From positions 6,838,110 through 6,902,109 of the forward strand of contig CP036296.1 of the NCBI GenBank assembly GCA_007751255.1: DNA of 64,000 nucleotides, written 5' to 3'. Each line of letters opens with the position of its first letter. Position 1 is the stretch's first letter. This DNA comes from Engelhardtia mirabilis (GTDB lineage: Bacteria > Planctomycetota > UBA1135 > GCA-002686595). The position numbers and the translations under genes are program-made. The notes beneath the pieces were generated by a model. That model searched no databases and had not been told where the DNA came from. It worked only from the letters and a program-made list of their open reading frames with translations. Positions 6,441 to 15,728 of the stretch are shown here, piece after piece.

Positions 6441-9341
6441 ATGAAACACCGCACCACCGCACTTGCAGCGAGCGTGCTCGCCTTTGGAGCGACCTACGTG
6501 TCGGCCCAGACCCAGGCACACGCAGTTCTCGTCGACCCGAACAACTCGGACCTCGTCTGGACGGTCAACCACGACAACGACTCGGTCTCCCAGGTCAACG
6601 TCGCCACCGGCGCCGTGGTCGCGGAGATCGCGGTCGGGGCCCAGCCCAACCACCTGGCCTTCAACGCCGCGGGCACCAAGCTGCTGGTGGTCAACCGGCG
6701 CGGGAACGTGCCGCTCACGACCAACTTCGTGACGCCCTTCACCGGCGCCGAGATCCGCGGCAGCATCAGCGTGATCGACGTGGCCACCAAGACCGTCGAA
6801 TCCTTGCTGACCGACGTGGGCACCGAGCCCTACGGCATCGCCCTGTCGCCCAACGGCAAGTTCTTCGTCGTCACCGCCTTCCGCTCCAGCGAAGTGCTGC
6901 TGCTCGACGCGACGACCTACGCCGAGCTGGCTCGCCACGAGTACGACGACGACCTCAGTCACATCGCCCCGGGCAAGACCATCGACCAGATCGACACGGA
7001 CTTCGACGGGGTGCCGGACCTGGCCAACCCGCGTCTGTTCTCGGTCACCGCGGACTCGGCGAAGATCTACGTCACCCACTGGAAGTCGCCGTGGATCTCG
7101 ATCCTCGACGTGACCCTCGACGGCTCGGGTGTCCCGACCGCCGTGGCCGAGGGCGGTCGCATCAACCAGGACGACTACGACCTGCACCCGATCAACAACC
7201 CGATCCCGAACCACACGGTCGCGAGTCAGGGTGACCCGACCTTCTCGGACGACATCGCGATCTCGCCCGACGGCACCCGCGCGCTCGTTCCGCAGGTCCT
7301 GCTGAACATCAACTTCGACACCACCCACGACTTCGCGGGTGCGATCGCGGGGGCCTTCGCCAACCGCGTGTACCCCTCGCTGACGATGCTCGACCTCGTC
7401 ACCGGGAGCTACAACGCCCCCGGTGACGCGTCGAATCGTCTGCACCACGAGCTGACCGACACGCTGACCCCGGCCAAGTACGTGCCCTTCGGCGGCCAAG
7501 GCCGCAGCATCGGCGGGGGCATCGTGACCCTCGGCGGCTCCGGCTCGCCGGTCCTCGGCGGTTCGGCCGACTTCGTGCTCAGCGGCGTCAACGGCGCCGG
7601 CGTGCTCGGCTTCGTCTGGTACGGCATCGAGACCAACATCCCGGTGCCGCCCCTGGGCACCCTGCTGGTCGACCTGCAGGGCTCGATCGCGATGAGCGCG
7701 AGCGTCGGTGACCAGTGGGCCGGCTCGATCGCCATCCCGAACTCGCCGGTGCTCGACGGCCAGGTCGTCTCCTTCCAGGGCGCGACCTTCAACACCAACA
7801 ACGGTGACATCGGCCTCTCGAACGGCGTCCGCGTGGTGCTCGGCACCACCGGCACGGGCCTGAACAAGATGGGCTACCGCGCCGGCCAGCCCTACCGCGC
7901 CGACTACAACGCGGCCGGTGACAAGGTCCTGATGCTGAACCAGGGCTCCGAGGACGTCTTCCTCTACGACGTCAACGGTTCGGACATGACCCTGCAGACG
8001 GTCTTCCCGCCCCGTCACGGCCACGTGGAGCGCACGCCGCTCGACCTGACCACCGCGATCGGCGACATGCCGATCGGCTGGACGGTCGTGCCGGACCCGG
8101 CCACCAGCAACGACGACGCGCTGATCTACATCCAGAACGAGGTCACCACCTCGCTCAGCGTGTTGCGCGTCGACTACGCCACCGGCGTGATCACCAAGGA
8201 GGCCGACCAGATCGTCACGATCACCGGCCCCGACCAGAAGACCGTCAGCGAGCGCATCGGCCAGGAGCTGTTCCACGACGCCTCCCGCGCCCAGACCACC
8301 GGCAACTTCAACAACTCCTGCTACTCCTGCCACGCTGAAGGTGGTGAGGACGGCAAGAGCTGGGACCGCCCCGCCGGCCCGCGTACGACCATGCCGGTCT
8401 ACGGTGGCCCCCTGGGCTCCGGTCTGCTGCTCTGGAAGGGCGTCCGCGTCAACCTGGGCGAGACCGGCCCGATGTTCGGCGGCGAGAACGGCGGCACGGG
8501 CATCATGAGTGACGTCGAGCAGCAAGGCCTGATCGACTACCACAAGGTCATCCCGTTCCCCCTGAACCCGAACCTCGATCCGGTCACCGGCGACCTGACG
8601 TCGCTGGCGGCCTACGGTCAGGACCTGTTCTTCGGGACCAACGACACGGGCCTCAACCCGACCCAGCGCGCGGCCGGCTGTATCGCCTGTCACCCGAAGG
8701 CCGACGCCGTCAACGGCAGCACGCGCCTGTTCACCGCTGACTTCCTCGACCCGATCTACACCGACGGTCTGGAGTTCGGCTACGTCCACGACGACAACTG
8801 CCTCAACCTGCAGGAGAACATCGCGCAGCTCAACATCCGCGCGGTCAACTCCCAGGTGAACGGCGACGAGGATCTGGACGGCTTCCCCGACTTCGACCGC
8901 AACCTCGACGGTTACTCGGACATCGAGGGTTACACCCCGATCCACCCGGACTCGGACGACAACTTCGAGCGGGACGACCCGAACAGCTACCCCTGCCCCC
9001 TGGATCCGTTCTTCGACCCGCTCGGGCCGAAGAAGGTCTTCAACCGCAAGCTGAAGCTGTTCTCGATTCCGACCAAGCTCGCGGTCTTCCACACCTACCC
9101 GTACATGCACGACAACTCGCTCGTGTCGCTGCGGGCGATCGTCGACCCGGACTCGCAGATGAACGATCCGGTCTACGGCAGTGCGAACTACCCGACCACC
9201 TTCAAGTGGTTCAACGAGTTCCACGACATCCGCGGCCACGAGGACATCGTTCCCCAGGCCTCGAAGGTCCAAGTCTCCCTGGTCAGCACCGACAAGGACG
9301 CCGACATCGAGGCGATCCTGGCCTTCATCTCGAGCCTGTGA
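6441..9341 (+). CDS. Secreted YVTN beta-propeller protein with two CXXCH haem motifs
   Basis: A 966-residue exported protein. A signal peptide (MKHRTTALAASVLAFGATYVSA) is followed by YVTN-type propeller repeats in roughly the first 300 residues, for example VDPNNSDLVWTVNHDNDSVS, then NHLAFNAAGTKLLVVNRRGN and PYGIALSPNGKFFVVTAF. The C-terminal third carries two class-I cytochrome c haem attachment sites, CYSCH at 627-631 and CIACH at 747-751. Between and after them is a MauG or di-haem peroxidase-like layout (SERIGQELFHDASRA before the first motif). An acidic DEDLDGFPDFDRNLDGYSD patch resembles calcium-binding thrombospondin type-3 loops. It stands alone between divergent fliK and convergent rpiA, and ends at a strong hairpin. 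A periplasmic or surface redox role is likely; the substrate is unknown. Confidence 0.8.
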   Translation: MKHRTTALAASVLAFGATYVSAQTQAHAVLVDPNNSDLVWTVNHDNDSVSQVNVATGAVVAEIAVGAQPNHLAFNAAGTKLLVVNRRGNVPLTTNFVTPFTGAEIRGSISVIDVATKTVESLLTDVGTEPYGIALSPNGKFFVVTAFRSSEVLLLDATTYAELARHEYDDDLSHIAPGKTIDQIDTDFDGVPDLANPRLFSVTADSAKIYVTHWKSPWISILDVTLDGSGVPTAVAEGGRINQDDYDLHPINNPIPNHTVASQGDPTFSDDIAISPDGTRALVPQVLLNINFDTTHDFAGAIAGAFANRVYPSLTMLDLVTGSYNAPGDASNRLHHELTDTLTPAKYVPFGGQGRSIGGGIVTLGGSGSPVLGGSADFVLSGVNGAGVLGFVWYGIETNIPVPPLGTLLVDLQGSIAMSASVGDQWAGSIAIPNSPVLDGQVVSFQGATFNTNNGDIGLSNGVRVVLGTTGTGLNKMGYRAGQPYRADYNAAGDKVLMLNQGSEDVFLYDVNGSDMTLQTVFPPRHGHVERTPLDLTTAIGDMPIGWTVVPDPATSNDDALIYIQNEVTTSLSVLRVDYATGVITKEADQIVTITGPDQKTVSERIGQELFHDASRAQTTGNFNNSCYSCHAEGGEDGKSWDRPAGPRTTMPVYGGPLGSGLLLWKGVRVNLGETGPMFGGENGGTGIMSDVEQQGLIDYHKVIPFPLNPNLDPVTGDLTSLAAYGQDLFFGTNDTGLNPTQRAAGCIACHPKADAVNGSTRLFTADFLDPIYTDGLEFGYVHDDNCLNLQENIAQLNIRAVNSQVNGDEDLDGFPDFDRNLDGYSDIEGYTPIHPDSDDNFERDDPNSYPCPLDPFFDPLGPKKVFNRKLKLFSIPTKLAVFHTYPYMHDNSLVSLRAIVDPDSQMNDPVYGSANYPTTFKWFNEFHDIRGHEDIVPQASKVQVSLVSTDKDADIEAILAFISSL

Positions 9342-9385
9342 TCAAGGGGGCTTGACCCCACACGACTCGGGCTTCGGCCCCCAGC

Positions 9386-9426
9386 GCAGCGGCCCCCGCG
9401 ATCCTCACGATCGCGGGGGCCGCTGC
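9386..9426. terminator. Bidirectional hairpin between convergent genes
   Basis: A perfect 18-bp stem (GCAGCGGCCCCCGCGATC and its complement) with a 5-nt loop lies between the stop of the secreted haem protein and the stop of rpiA. No U tract is present on either side, so it is a structural guess from position and stability. Confidence 0.6.
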
Positions 9427-9462
9427 CGTTCGGGCGGGGCCCGCATGCGAGGTCAGGGCCGC

Positions 9463-10149
9463 TCAGCCCTTCTCGCGCACCTCGACCGTGCCGTCGTCGT
9501 CGGCGATCACCACGGCGTCGGCCAGGCCCAGGAAGAGCCCACACTCGACAACTCCCGGGGTCGCCGCCAGGGTCAACTCGAGTGCCTCCGGGTCTTCGAT
9601 GCCGCCCTCGAAGTGGACGTCGAGCACGGCGTTGCCGTTGTCGGTGCGGTACTCGCCCCCACCGGCCGCCTGCCGCTCGCGCGGCTCGCCGCCCAGCCGA
9701 GCGATCTGTCGCGCCACCACCGGCAGGGCGAAGGGCACCACCTCCACCGGCAGGTCGAAGGTCGTCCCGAGCCGCTCCACGACCTTGTCGCGGCCTACGA
9801 CGATGACCTCGCGCCGACTGATCGAAGCCACGACCTTCTCGCGCAGCAGTGCACCGCCGCCGCCCTTGATCATCCGGTACTCGGCGTCGATCTCGTCGGC
9901 GCCGTCGACGGTGAAGTCGAGCAGATCCACCTCGTCGAGACCGACCAGGGGGATGCCGAGCTCGCGCGCCACGGTCTCGGTGTCGATCGAGGTCGGCACC
10001 CCGCGCACCTCGAGGCCCTCGTCGCGAATGCGCTCCGCGAGCCGCTCCAGGAAGAAGCGCACCGTGGATCCGGTCCCCAGGCCGAGGGTCGAGCGATCGG
10101 GAACGAGGTCGGCTGCACGGCGGCCGGCGGCGAGTTTGGCCTGGCTCAT
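9463..10149 (-). CDS. rpiA: Ribose-5-phosphate isomerase A
   Basis: RpiA interconverts ribose 5-phosphate and ribulose 5-phosphate in the cytosolic pentose phosphate pathway. The 228-residue length is normal. Conserved blocks are visible: the phosphate loop LGLGTGSTVRFFLERL near 22-37, the catalytic TVDGADEID near 79-87, and KGGGGALLREKVVASI near 93-108. Family-typical C-terminal text such as TDNGNAVLDVHF is also present. The ATG start is clear. The gene is transcribed toward the haem protein and is divergent from feoA, with about 280 bp between them. Confidence 0.96.
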   Translation of the reverse strand: MSQAKLAAGRRAADLVPDRSTLGLGTGSTVRFFLERLAERIRDEGLEVRGVPTSIDTETVARELGIPLVGLDEVDLLDFTVDGADEIDAEYRMIKGGGGALLREKVVASISRREVIVVGRDKVVERLGTTFDLPVEVVPFALPVVARQIARLGGEPRERQAAGGGEYRTDNGNAVLDVHFEGGIEDPEALELTLAATPGVVECGLFLGLADAVVIADDDGTVEVREKG

Positions 10150-10431
10150 GGGGGCTTGTTCGGAGGGAGGCGCTCGTCGCGCCCGGACTGGGTCGGATCG
10201 ATCGAGAGGGGCCGCGATTGTTTAGGGGCGTCGGAGCCCAGACAAGCGCCCTGCGCGCCGATGAAAGGGCTATACTCCCCCCTCTTTGCGACCGAATCTC
10301 ATTTAGGCCGGCAGCGCGAGCGAACCTGCCCTGCGAGAACCCTCCCCGCCCGGGCCCACCAACCCCCGCCCCTCCGCCCCGTGGACCGCGCGGAACGACC
10401 ACCGGTTACGCCTCCAACCCCGATTCTTCAC

Positions 10432-10665
10432 TTGGTCACCACCACCCTCGATCAGCTTCGTCCCGGACAGGGCGGTCGCCTCGTCAGCCTCGGCGGCGAG
10501 CGGCTGTTCCGACGTCGGTTGATGGAGTTGGGCCTCTTGCCGGGCTCGCGCGTCTCGGTCGTGCGCGCGGCGCCCTTGGGTGGAGTCCTGGAGCTGGAGG
10601 TGCGCGGTTCGCTGCTCAGCGTGCGGATGTCCGATGCCGCAATCCTCTCGGTCGAGGTGAGCTGA
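10432..10665 (+). CDS. feoA: FeoA-like ferrous iron transport protein
   Basis: FeoA is a small SH3-like cytosolic partner of the FeoB ferrous iron transporter. The encoded 77 residues cover a complete FeoA domain: TTLDQLRPGQGGRLVSLGG, then RRRLMELGLLPGSRVSVVRA and GGVLELEVRGSLLSVR. No ATG lies just upstream. I use TTG at 10432; a GTG at 10381 or an ATG at 10261 in the same frame would add 17 or 57 unconserved residues. The stop is 13 nt before feoB, so the two are almost certainly co-transcribed. Confidence 0.85.
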   Translation: MVTTTLDQLRPGQGGRLVSLGGERLFRRRLMELGLLPGSRVSVVRAAPLGGVLELEVRGSLLSVRMSDAAILSVEVS

Positions 10666-10678
10666 GGCTCGTCGAGCT

Positions 10679-12910
10679 TTGATCCAAGCCTCTACTCCTC
10701 CGCCCCTGGTGGCCCTGGCGGGTAATCCGAATACCGGCAAGACGGCGCTGTTCAACCGCCTCACGGGCGCGCGGGCCAAGGTGGGCAACTATCCGGGCAT
10801 CACCGTGGATCGCCACGAAGGGCTGGTCCGGCTCGGCAGCGAAGGCCGTGTGGCGCGGCTGCTCGACGTGCCGGGCAGCTACTCCCTGTCGGCGCGTTCG
10901 GAAGAGGAACGCATCGCCGTGCGCGCCATTGCCGGGCTCGAGGGCGAGGAGCGTCCGGGGGCCGTGGTGCTGGTGCTGGACGGCACCCAACTCGGCCGCA
11001 ACCTCTACTTCGCGCTGCAGGTGATCGAACTCGACCTGCCGACAGTGGTCGCAGTCAACCTGACCGACGTGCTCGCCAAGGAAGGCCGCGTCTTCGACGT
11101 GCAGCGCCTTCGGCGCGCCCTGGGCGTGCCGGTGGTGGCCCTCTCGGCGCGCAGTGGCGAGGGTGTCGACGACCTGCGCGCGGCTCTGGCGGGGGTGCTG
11201 GACGGCGAGCCCGAGGCGCGGCCCGGTTGGCGCTGGGAGCCCGGCACCGACGCCCTGCGCCGGGACGTGGACGAAGTCCACGCGGCCCTGCCCCCCACCT
11301 GGCGCGACGGGAACCCGCGTCGCGAGCGAGCCCTGGCCGTTTGGGCCCTGCTCTCCCTCGACGAGGGGGACGAGCTGCGCGGCATCGACGGACGCCTGCG
11401 CGCCGCGGCGTCGGCCGCCCACGAGCGGGCCAGCGTCGAGGGTCGCTCGATCGACGAGGAGGTCGTCGCCGGGCGCTATGGCTGGATCGAGGAGCACACC
11501 GCTGGCGTCGTCACCGCGCGGGCATCGGCGCGTGACAGTTTCACGAGCGCGATCGACCGGGTGCTGCTCTCGCCGCTCCTGGGCTTCCCGATCTTCCTGG
11601 CCCTGATGACGATCGTCTTCCAGGCGCTCTTCGCCTGGGCCGACCCGGCCATCGGCGCGATCGAGTCGCTCTTCGCGTGGCTCGGAGGGGTGGTCGGCCC
11701 GGCCCTGCCCGAGGGCTTCCTACGCAGCTTCGTGGTCGACGGCCTGATCGCCGGCGTGGGCGGTGTGCTCGTCTTCCTGCCCCAGATTCTGCTCCTGTTC
11801 CTGTTCGTGGCGGTGATGGAGGACACGGGCTACATGGCTCGGGTGGCCTTCCTGATGGACCGCATCATGAAGGCCTGTGGCCTGCACGGGCGCGCCTTCG
11901 TGCCCATGATGAGCGGCTTCGCCTGCGCGATCCCGGCCGTGATGGCCACGCGCACCATCGAGCGCGAGCGCGACCGCCTGCTGACGATGATGGTCGTGCC
12001 GCTGATGACCTGCTCGGCGCGGCTGCCGGTCTACACCCTCTTGATCGCGGCCCTGTACCCGCCCGGCAGGGGCGATTCGTTCCAGCAGGGGCTGATCATG
12101 GCGGGCATGTACCTGTTCGCCACGGTGGTGGCCCTGATCGCGACCGCCGTGCTGAGCCGCACGGTCTTCGCGGGCGTGAACCCGCCGCTGCTGCTCGAGA
12201 TGCCCGCTTACCGCATGCCCCAACTGCTCGGGGTCCTGCGCACCATGTGGGAGCGCAGCACGATCTTCGTGCGCGAGGCGGGCACGGTGATCCTGGTCGC
12301 CACGATCACCCTGTGGGCCCTGCTGAGCTTCCCGGCGGATCCCGAGCTAGGGCCCGAGCTCGCGGGACGCCTCGGCGCGGCCGAGGCGTCCGTGGACAAC
12401 GCGCGGAGTGGGGCTGCACCCGATCCAGCCGCGCTCGAGTCCGCCGAACAACGCCTGGCCAAGGTCGAAGCGGAGATCTCGAGCCTGCAGCTCAACGAGA
12501 GCTACGCGGGTCGCCTGGGCCGCGGGATCGAGCCCGCGATCGCGCCCCTGGGCTTCGACTGGAAGATCGGCGTGGGCCTGATCGGCTCCTTCGCCGCGCG
12601 CGAGGTCTTCGTCAGCACCATGGCCATCGTCTACGGGCTCGAGGACGACGGCGAGGACACCGCGACTTTCCGCCAACGCCTCTCCTCCGAGAAGCGACCG
12701 GACGGCAGCAAGGTCTTCACGCCCCTGGTGTGCGTCTCGCTGATGGTCTTCTTCGCCCTGGCTGCCCAGTGCATGAGCACCATCGCGGTGGTCAAGCGCG
12801 AGACCAAGAGCTGGCGCTGGCCCCTGTTCATGCTCAGCTACATGACCGTGCTGGCCTGGGTCGGCAGCTTCACCGTCTACCAGGGCGGCAGGCTGCTGGG
12901 CTTCGAGTAG
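10679..12910 (+). CDS. feoB: FeoB ferrous iron transporter
   Basis: FeoB imports Fe(II) through the inner membrane. The 743-residue protein has an N-terminal G domain with G1 GNPNTGKT (15-22), switch NYPGITVD, G3 DVPGSYSL and G4 NLTD. Then come the two Gate domains and the FeoB-C region: DTGYMARVAFLMDRIMKACG, with GRAFVPMMSGFACAIPAVMA and TRTIERERDRLLTMMVVPLM, and near the C-terminus IGSFAAREVFVSTMAIVYG. Membrane segments are abundant from about residue 290. The start is TTG at 10679, the first codon that leaves the G1 motif intact, with GAGG about 11 nt before it. An approximately 60-residue charged, Ala/Glu-rich insertion near 560-620 separates two membrane blocks. Confidence 0.95.
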   Translation: MIQASTPPPLVALAGNPNTGKTALFNRLTGARAKVGNYPGITVDRHEGLVRLGSEGRVARLLDVPGSYSLSARSEEERIAVRAIAGLEGEERPGAVVLVLDGTQLGRNLYFALQVIELDLPTVVAVNLTDVLAKEGRVFDVQRLRRALGVPVVALSARSGEGVDDLRAALAGVLDGEPEARPGWRWEPGTDALRRDVDEVHAALPPTWRDGNPRRERALAVWALLSLDEGDELRGIDGRLRAAASAAHERASVEGRSIDEEVVAGRYGWIEEHTAGVVTARASARDSFTSAIDRVLLSPLLGFPIFLALMTIVFQALFAWADPAIGAIESLFAWLGGVVGPALPEGFLRSFVVDGLIAGVGGVLVFLPQILLLFLFVAVMEDTGYMARVAFLMDRIMKACGLHGRAFVPMMSGFACAIPAVMATRTIERERDRLLTMMVVPLMTCSARLPVYTLLIAALYPPGRGDSFQQGLIMAGMYLFATVVALIATAVLSRTVFAGVNPPLLLEMPAYRMPQLLGVLRTMWERSTIFVREAGTVILVATITLWALLSFPADPELGPELAGRLGAAEASVDNARSGAAPDPAALESAEQRLAKVEAEISSLQLNESYAGRLGRGIEPAIAPLGFDWKIGVGLIGSFAAREVFVSTMAIVYGLEDDGEDTATFRQRLSSEKRPDGSKVFTPLVCVSLMVFFALAAQCMSTIAVVKRETKSWRWPLFMLSYMTVLAWVGSFTVYQGGRLLGFE

Positions 12911-12944
12911 CACCGCCCGCGCGCCCCCGATCCATCTACGGACA

Positions 12945-12974
12945 GGAGCCGGCGCCGCTGCGCCCGCCGGCTCC
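12945..12974. terminator. Hairpin between convergent feoB and the DsbD-like gene
   Basis: A perfect 10-bp stem, GGAGCCGGCG with CGCCGGCTCC, and a 10-nt loop sit between the two stops. It could end transcription from both sides. There is no U tract. Confidence 0.5.
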
Positions 12975-13015
12975 CCATCGGGAGTCAGGCCACAGGATCG
13001 GGTGCCTACAGCCGC

Positions 13016-15526
13016 TCAGCTCCGTGCGTCTTGCAGGAACTGGGCGAATTTCTGAGCCGACATGTAGGGGCCCTCTCCCAAGCGCTCACCCGTGGCCGGG
13101 TCGACCACGACGTAGTAGGGATTGGCCACCGTGCCGGCCAGGTCTCGCTGCAGCCCCTGGATCCGGTCGATGTTGACCCGACCGTCGGTGTGCAGGCGCG
13201 CCTCGACGAAGTTGGGGACGAGTTCCGCGGCGACCGCCGCGCTGGGGAAGGTGAACTTCTCCATCTTGCGGCAGTTCACTCATGTGTGGCCGGTGAAGTT
13301 CACCAGCAGCAACTTGCCCTCCTGCCGCGCGAGGGCGAGGGCGCCGTCGTAATCGTCCTCGACGATCGTGTGGCCCTTCTGACGCGACTCTCCTGCGCCG
13401 CTCGAGGCGCCGGAGACCTCGTTGGCGATGCTGTGGCTGTAAGGCGGCACGATCGCGGTCATGATCGGATCGAGCATGCGGCCGCTCGCGCCGTAGCCCG
13501 AGTAGGTCGCGAGTAGCACGAAGCCGAGGCCCGCCAACATGCGGATCGGGCCGATCTCGCCGCTCTCGCCCTTGAGCTTGATGAAGCCCAGGACGAAGGC
13601 TCCCGCCACCGCGAAGATCGCCATCCACAGGGCCAGGAACAGCTCGCGCGAGAGCACGTTCAGACCCCAGACCAGGTCGGCGTTGGAGAAGAACTTGAAC
13701 GCCGCGGCGAGCTCGACGAACCCCAGGGCGACCTTGAGCGTGCCCATCCAAGCGCCGCTCTTGGGGATCGACGCCAGGCGGCCGGGGAGCAGCGACAGGA
13801 ACACGAAGGGCAGGGCGATGGTCAGCCCGAAGACCGCCATGCCGATCACCACGCGCCCCACGCCGCCCCCGCCGGTCGCGCCCACCGACAGGAGGCTGGC
13901 CACGAAGGGCGCGGTGCAGGTGAAGCTGGTGATCACCAGGGTCGCGCCCATCAGGAACACGCCGATCAGCCCGCCCTTGGTGGAGGCCTTGCCGGCGGCG
14001 TCCATCAGGAACCGCGGGGGGTTCATGTTGATCGCGCCGAACAGCACCAGGGCGAAGTAGAAGAACAGCAGGCCGATGATCGTGTTGAAGATCGGGTCCG
14101 TGGCCAGGGTGATGATCGGACCGCCGACCACCACGCCGATGAACACGAAGATGCCCACGATCCCGGCCCCGTAGGCGAGGGCCAGGGGCAGGACCTTGCC
14201 GCCCCGCGCATCAGCCTGCTTCGTGAAGAAGCTGATCGTGATCGGGATCATCGGGTAGGTGCACGGCATCAGGAGCGTGAACAGGCCCCAGAAGATCGCC
14301 AGGCCGAGGAAGGCCACGAGGCCGTCGTCGGGCGCTTGCTCGGGCGCCCCATCGGCGTCCGTGGGGCGGTCGCTCGCGGGGCTGCTCTCCGCGGCATCGC
14401 CGCTGGCGGAGCTGTCCGTGCCCGTGGGCGACTTCGCGGTCGCACGGGTCTGCAGCGCTGCGAACCCGGCGAAGAGCTCGTCCGAGCCCGCACCCGAGCC
14501 CCGGACCGTTGCCGCGAATGGCATGCAAACGCCGTCCTCCTCGCAGGTCAGGCCGTCGAGGGTGACCGTCACGTCTCCGGGCGCCGGGACGGACCTCCCC
14601 ACGTCGACGTGCCCCTCGATCAGCACGACCACCTGGCCCTCGTGACCCAGGATCCAGGTGTCGCGGCCGCCGTCGCCGAGGCCGGGCTGTTCGAAGCGAT
14701 GGGGCTCGGGGAAGACCGGCGCGCTCCACTCGACCCCCGGCGCCTCGATCTCGACCTTGGTCGGCTTGCCGACCGCGTCGGGCTGTCCCAGCTCGGTGTG
14801 GTAGAGGTGCCAGCCGTCCGCGATGTCGAGCACCAGCACCGCGCGCACCGAATCGTCGCCCGCGCTGCGAACGGAGAGCTGCGCCGCGACGATCTCGTCG
14901 TCGTCCGCGCCGCCGAGGCCGTCGAAGAAGCTGTCGAGGTCGAAGTCGTCCTCCTCCTCGACCTGGGCCTGGGGCGCCGCTGCGAGGAAGTCGGCGAAGT
15001 AGTTGTCAGGGCCGGCACCAGCGCCCGCGACGGTCTCGTTGTAGGGGATGCAAACCCCGTCGTCCTCGCAGGTCAGGCCCTTCAGCCGAGCGGTGACACC
15101 GGAGGGCAAGAGGCTCGCCGCGGGGTCGGCCAACACCCCGTCGACCTTCACCACCAGCTGGTCCGCGTGACCCTGGATGTAGGTGTCGCCGCCGTCCTCG
15201 CCCAGCCCGGCCTGGACGTAGCGGTGGGGCGTCGGGAACACCGGCGCGTCCCACGTGACCCCGGCGGCCTCGAGGGTCACCGTCGTCGGCATGCCGATCG
15301 CGTCCGGCGGGCCCAGGTCATCGTGGTAGAGGTGCCAGCCGGGATCGATCTCGAAGCGGACCACCGCGCGCACGCGCTCGCCCTCGCTGCGCACCCAGAG
15401 GGTCGCCTGTGCCTTCTGGTCGCCGCCCAGGCCGAATTGGGCTGCCGCTTCGGCTTCCGGAGACAGCAGAGTCAAGAGCGACAGCAGCACCAGCGGCACC
15501 GTCGCGAGGAGGCGGTTGAATGTCAT
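13016..15526 (-). CDS. DsbD-family thiol:disulfide reductase with probable in-frame UGA selenocysteine
   Basis: Read through one UGA, this is an 836-residue membrane reductase that would carry electrons from the cytosol to periplasmic thiols. A signal peptide is followed by two tandem DsbD alpha-type domains, each with a C-x5-C pair (GLTCEDDGVCIPY near 174-186, GLTCEEDGVCMPF further on). Next is a CcdA-like membrane domain with the redox-cysteine contexts LLMPCTYPMIP and SFTCTAPF. The C-terminal thioredoxin domain reads LLVNFTGHT, then UGA at 13282-13280 (residue 749), then VNCRKMEKFTF. The UGA falls exactly on the first Cys of a CVNC-type motif, and the frame continues for 87 residues to a normal thioredoxin end with cis-Pro region ANPYYVVVDP. 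Frame is preserved, so selenocysteine fits better than decay. Standard annotation would split it into 748-residue and 87-residue pieces. Confidence 0.85.
13221..13279 (-). promoter_or_regulatory. Candidate SECIS structures downstream of the dsbD-like UGA
   Basis: Two mutually exclusive folds follow the UGA. In the first, GUGAACU directly after the UGA (13279-13273) pairs perfectly with AGUUCAC (13257-13251), with G as the first loop base. In the second, AGUUC (13257-13253) pairs with GAACU (13225-13221) around a 6-bp stem, CGCGGC with GCCGCG, capped by a GGUC loop at 13235-13232. The GGUC loop resembles the E. coli fdhF loop, but it lies 44 nt from the UGA, beyond the usual 16-37 nt. The first loop is closer than usual. 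Neither is a perfect match to the bacterial consensus. Confidence 0.45.
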
Positions 15527-15728
15527 CGATCGATTCGCGGGCCGGGGGGATTGGCTCGTCCGAGTACGGGCGCTGCGAGCGCCTGGGACGGCCGGCCTCG
15601 GATCGGGGATTCTACGACCCTCGCGGGGACATGACCGGCCGGAGACGGGCCCCGGACCCGCGCCGCGCGCGATGGCGTTAGGCTCCCACTCGGCCCCTGG
15701 TCCACGCTCCCGACTCCGGAGACTCCCG

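Noticed and set aside
6207-9272. A 1021-residue open frame on the minus strand
   Set aside because: It is the antisense shadow of the YVTN/haem gene. Composition is Val/Asp/Arg/Gly-heavy with no domain, while the plus strand has signal peptide, propeller and CXXCH motifs.
10261-10300. TATACT at 10270 as a -10 box for feoA
   Set aside because: No matching -35 at a usable distance, so I did not annotate a promoter.
13280-13282. UGA as a sequencing error, or true stop of a truncated DsbD
   Set aside because: The frame is kept on both sides and the codon sits exactly on a catalytic cysteine; the independent SelW case supports recoding. A Cys-to-stop TGC/TGA error cannot be fully excluded.
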